Shown here in pieces: positions 37,754 through 39,111 of a stretch of DNA of 39,111 nt (the first letter of the stretch is position 1; every line of letters begins with the position of its first letter). The notes beneath the pieces were generated by a model. It worked only from the letters and a program-made list of their open reading frames with translations, was not told the DNA's origin and ran no database searches. A program made the translations under genes and the position numbers. This stretch comes from Pseudomonadota bacterium (GTDB taxonomy: Bacteria > Pseudomonadota > Gammaproteobacteria > Burkholderiales > Casimicrobiaceae), in assembly GCA_018241745.1 (NCBI GenBank), contig JAFEDG010000007.1:1-39111 (forward strand), in the 5' to 3' direction.

Positions 37754-38716
37754 ATGAGCTTCGTCGCGCTGGTCGTGGCACTGGCGCTCGAGCAATGGCA
37801 GGCGCTCGGCGTGCGCCTCGGCCTCGAGTCGCTGTACCGGCAGTACCTGCGCACGCTCGAGCAGAACTTCAACGGCGGCACGCGCCGGCACGGCGTCGTC
37901 GCCGCGCTGCTGGCCGTCGCGCCGCCGGTGGTCGCGGTCGCGCTCGTCTACGGGCTGCTGGCCGCCGTCCATCCGCTGCTCGCGCTGGTCGTCGACATCG
38001 TCGTGCTGTACTTCATCATGGGCTTCCGCCGGTTCAGCCACGCGCTGTCCGATGTCGTCGCCGCGTTGAAGGCGCACGACGTGCCTGGAGCGCGGCGGGC
38101 GCTGGCCGCGTGGCAAGGCGGGTCGACGTTCGACTGGTCGTCGGAGGACATCGCGCGCGCATCGATCGAGCGCGGACTCGTCGACGCGTACGCCCAGGTG
38201 TTCGGCGCGATCTTCTGGTTCGTCGTGCTGCCGGGCCCGATCGGCGCAGTGCTCTATCGCGCCGCGGCGCTCGCGGCCGACGAGTGGGCGGCCCCGCGCG
38301 CCAGCGCCGACGTCGGGCCGCTCGTCCGCGACCGTGCCGCATTCGGCGCGCCGGCGCGCCGCTTCCTTGCCGTGCTCGACTGGATCCCGGTGCGGCTCAC
38401 GGCACTGTCGTTCGCCGTCGTCGGCGACTTCGAGGACGCCGTCGCGTGCTGGCGCACGCAGCCGGTGCTATGGGCGAACGAGGCGGGGGGCACGACCGCC
38501 GGCATCCTGCTCGCCGCCGGCGGAGGCGCGCTGGGCGTGCAACTCGGCGGTCCATTGCCCGGGCCCACGGGGGAACGCGAATTCCGGCCCGAGATGGGAA
38601 TGGGCGACGTCGTGGAACCCGAGCTGCTGCCGTCCGCAATCGGCCTCGTCTGGCGTGCCCTCGTGCTGTGGCTGGGCGTGATCCTGCTCGCGACGGTCGC
38701 CAACCTCGCGCCCTGA
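37754..38716 (+). CDS. CobD/CbiB family (AmpE-like) membrane protein
   Basis: The 320-residue protein has about four to five membrane segments (roughly 1-14, 47-68, 72-92, 166-190 and 298-317) and the CobD/CbiB-AmpE pattern: an N-terminal LALEQW segment, [33 protein letters not shown] and later [25 protein letters not shown] with [28 protein letters not shown]. CobD/CbiB acts in cobinamide synthesis, while AmpE is a cell-envelope signalling protein. No cobalamin gene is near, and AmpE-like proteins in Burkholderiales often sit beside rsgA as here, so an AmpE-like role is the better guess. It converges on rsgA with a 23-base gap. The ATG at 37754 is the first in the frame. Confidence 0.82.
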   Translation: MSFVALVVALALEQWQALGVRLGLESLYRQYLRTLEQNFNGGTRRHGVVAALLAVAPPVVAVALVYGLLAAVHPLLALVVDIVVLYFIMGFRRFSHALSDVVAALKAHDVPGARRALAAWQGGSTFDWSSEDIARASIERGLVDAYAQVFGAIFWFVVLPGPIGAVLYRAAALAADEWAAPRASADVGPLVRDRAAFGAPARRFLAVLDWIPVRLTALSFAVVGDFEDAVACWRTQPVLWANEAGGTTAGILLAAGGGALGVQLGGPLPGPTGEREFRPEMGMGDVVEPELLPSAIGLVWRALVLWLGVILLATVANLAP

Positions 38717-38739
38717 GCGCGAGCATCGCCGCACGCACG

Positions 38740-39111
38740 TCACCCGTGCAGCGACTCCGCGACCATTTCGCGCAACAGCTCGAAGCGCTGCGGTGATACT
38801 GCGCCGGCGGCAACAGCGGCCACCAGCGCGCAGCCGGGTTCCGCACCGTGCCGGCAGTCGCGAAAGCGGCAATGGCCGAGGTACGGCCGGAACTCGACGA
38901 ACGCCTCCTCGATCGCGTGCGGCGTCGCGTGCCCGAGCGCGAACGACTTGACGCCTGGCGCGTCCACGATCCACGCGTCGTCGAGGGCCGGCAGCCGGTA
39001 CAGCGTGCTCGACGTCGTCGTGTGACGGCCAGAGCCGAGCGCCTCCGACACGTCGCCGGTGCGCGCGGCAGCGTCGGGGACGAGCGCGTTGACCAGCGTC
39101 GACTTGCCCAT
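38740..39111 (-). CDS. rsgA: Ribosome biogenesis GTPase RsgA (N-terminal part cut by window edge)
   Basis: The visible 123 residues are the C-terminal part of RsgA, a circularly permuted GTPase that matures the 30S subunit. They begin inside the P-loop (MGKSTLVNALVP, the right-hand part of GxxGxGKS), so the Met at 39111 is internal and not a start. Next are the G2-like region GRHTTTSS and the G3-like DAPGVKSFALG. The C-terminal zinc domain has CRFRDCRHGAEPGC, providing the Cys, Cys, His and Cys ligands. The OB-fold and G4 motifs lie beyond the window. Confidence 0.93.
   Translation of the reverse strand: MGKSTLVNALVPDAAARTGDVSEALGSGRHTTTSSTLYRLPALDDAWIVDAPGVKSFALGHATPHAIEEAFVEFRPYLGHCRFRDCRHGAEPGCALVAAVAAGAVSPQRFELLREMVAESLHG

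Noticed and set aside
37754..38716. Cobalamin synthesis gene cobD/cbiB in the strict sense.
   Set aside because: No cobalamin genes are nearby, and position next to rsgA fits the AmpE-like branch.

Overview
The window is high-GC chromosomal DNA, almost certainly from a betaproteobacterium of the Burkholderiales type. The reasons are gene content and order rather than any single marker: a PhaM-family granule protein, the cluster FAD oxidase / PP0621-type protein / pilS / pilR / ampD, the pair yciB-bolA, a CobD/CbiB-AmpE-like protein beside rsgA, and -10 elements of the type TATAAT or TACAAT close to start codons. Genes are tightly packed, no gap exceeds about 200 bases, and I see no insertion sequence, prophage, CRISPR array or integron. 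Only two genes run off the ends: bolA on the left and rsgA on the right.

Layout. 1-786 (minus): bolA fragment and yciB. 851-9210 (minus): a long same-strand run of FAD-linked oxidase, a small PP0621-type protein, sensor kinase PilS, sigma-54 regulator PilR, an exported S9 peptidase, AmpD and a metallo-beta-lactamase-fold exonuclease. 9283-9651 (plus): PhaM family. 9679-13835 (minus): an M61 aminopeptidase translationally coupled to a prolyl-oligopeptidase homologue whose catalytic serine and histidine appear to be lost. 13991-14063 (minus): tRNA-Arg(CCT). 14143-17994 (plus): MBOAT acyltransferase, SGNH-like protein, Aat and Bpt, packed like one operon. 18194-21476: rpfF (plus) converging on rpfC (minus), a DSF (diffusible signal factor) fatty-acid quorum-sensing synthase and sensor. 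21681-25193 (plus): etfB, etfA and an acyl-CoA dehydrogenase. 25257-26984 (plus): an exported alpha/beta hydrolase with C-terminal DUF5648-like modules. 26986-30842 (minus): substrate-binding protein, fused ABC permease and a conserved unknown membrane-anchored protein, with no ATPase. 30950-31873 (plus): ROK-family sugar kinase. 31887-35178 (minus): ETF-ubiquinone oxidoreductase, panB, panC. 35267-38716 (plus): thioesterase, acetoacetyl-CoA synthetase, CobD/AmpE-like protein. 38740-39111 (minus): rsgA fragment.

How the genes fit together. Acyl-CoA dehydrogenase, ETF and ETF-QO form a complete route from acyl-CoA to ubiquinone. The thioesterase, acetoacetyl-CoA synthetase and PhaM fit a PHA/acyl-CoA metabolism. 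PilS-PilR control of type IV pili lies beside AmpD peptidoglycan recycling. The most notable system is the RpfF-RpfC pair. It keeps the convergent arrangement and the signature residues of the Xanthomonas DSF system, but it lacks adjacent rpfG, rpfH and rpfB, and rpfC is instead divergent from the etfBA-acyl-CoA dehydrogenase operon. The second most notable item is the probable inactive prolyl-oligopeptidase homologue coupled to an M61 peptidase.
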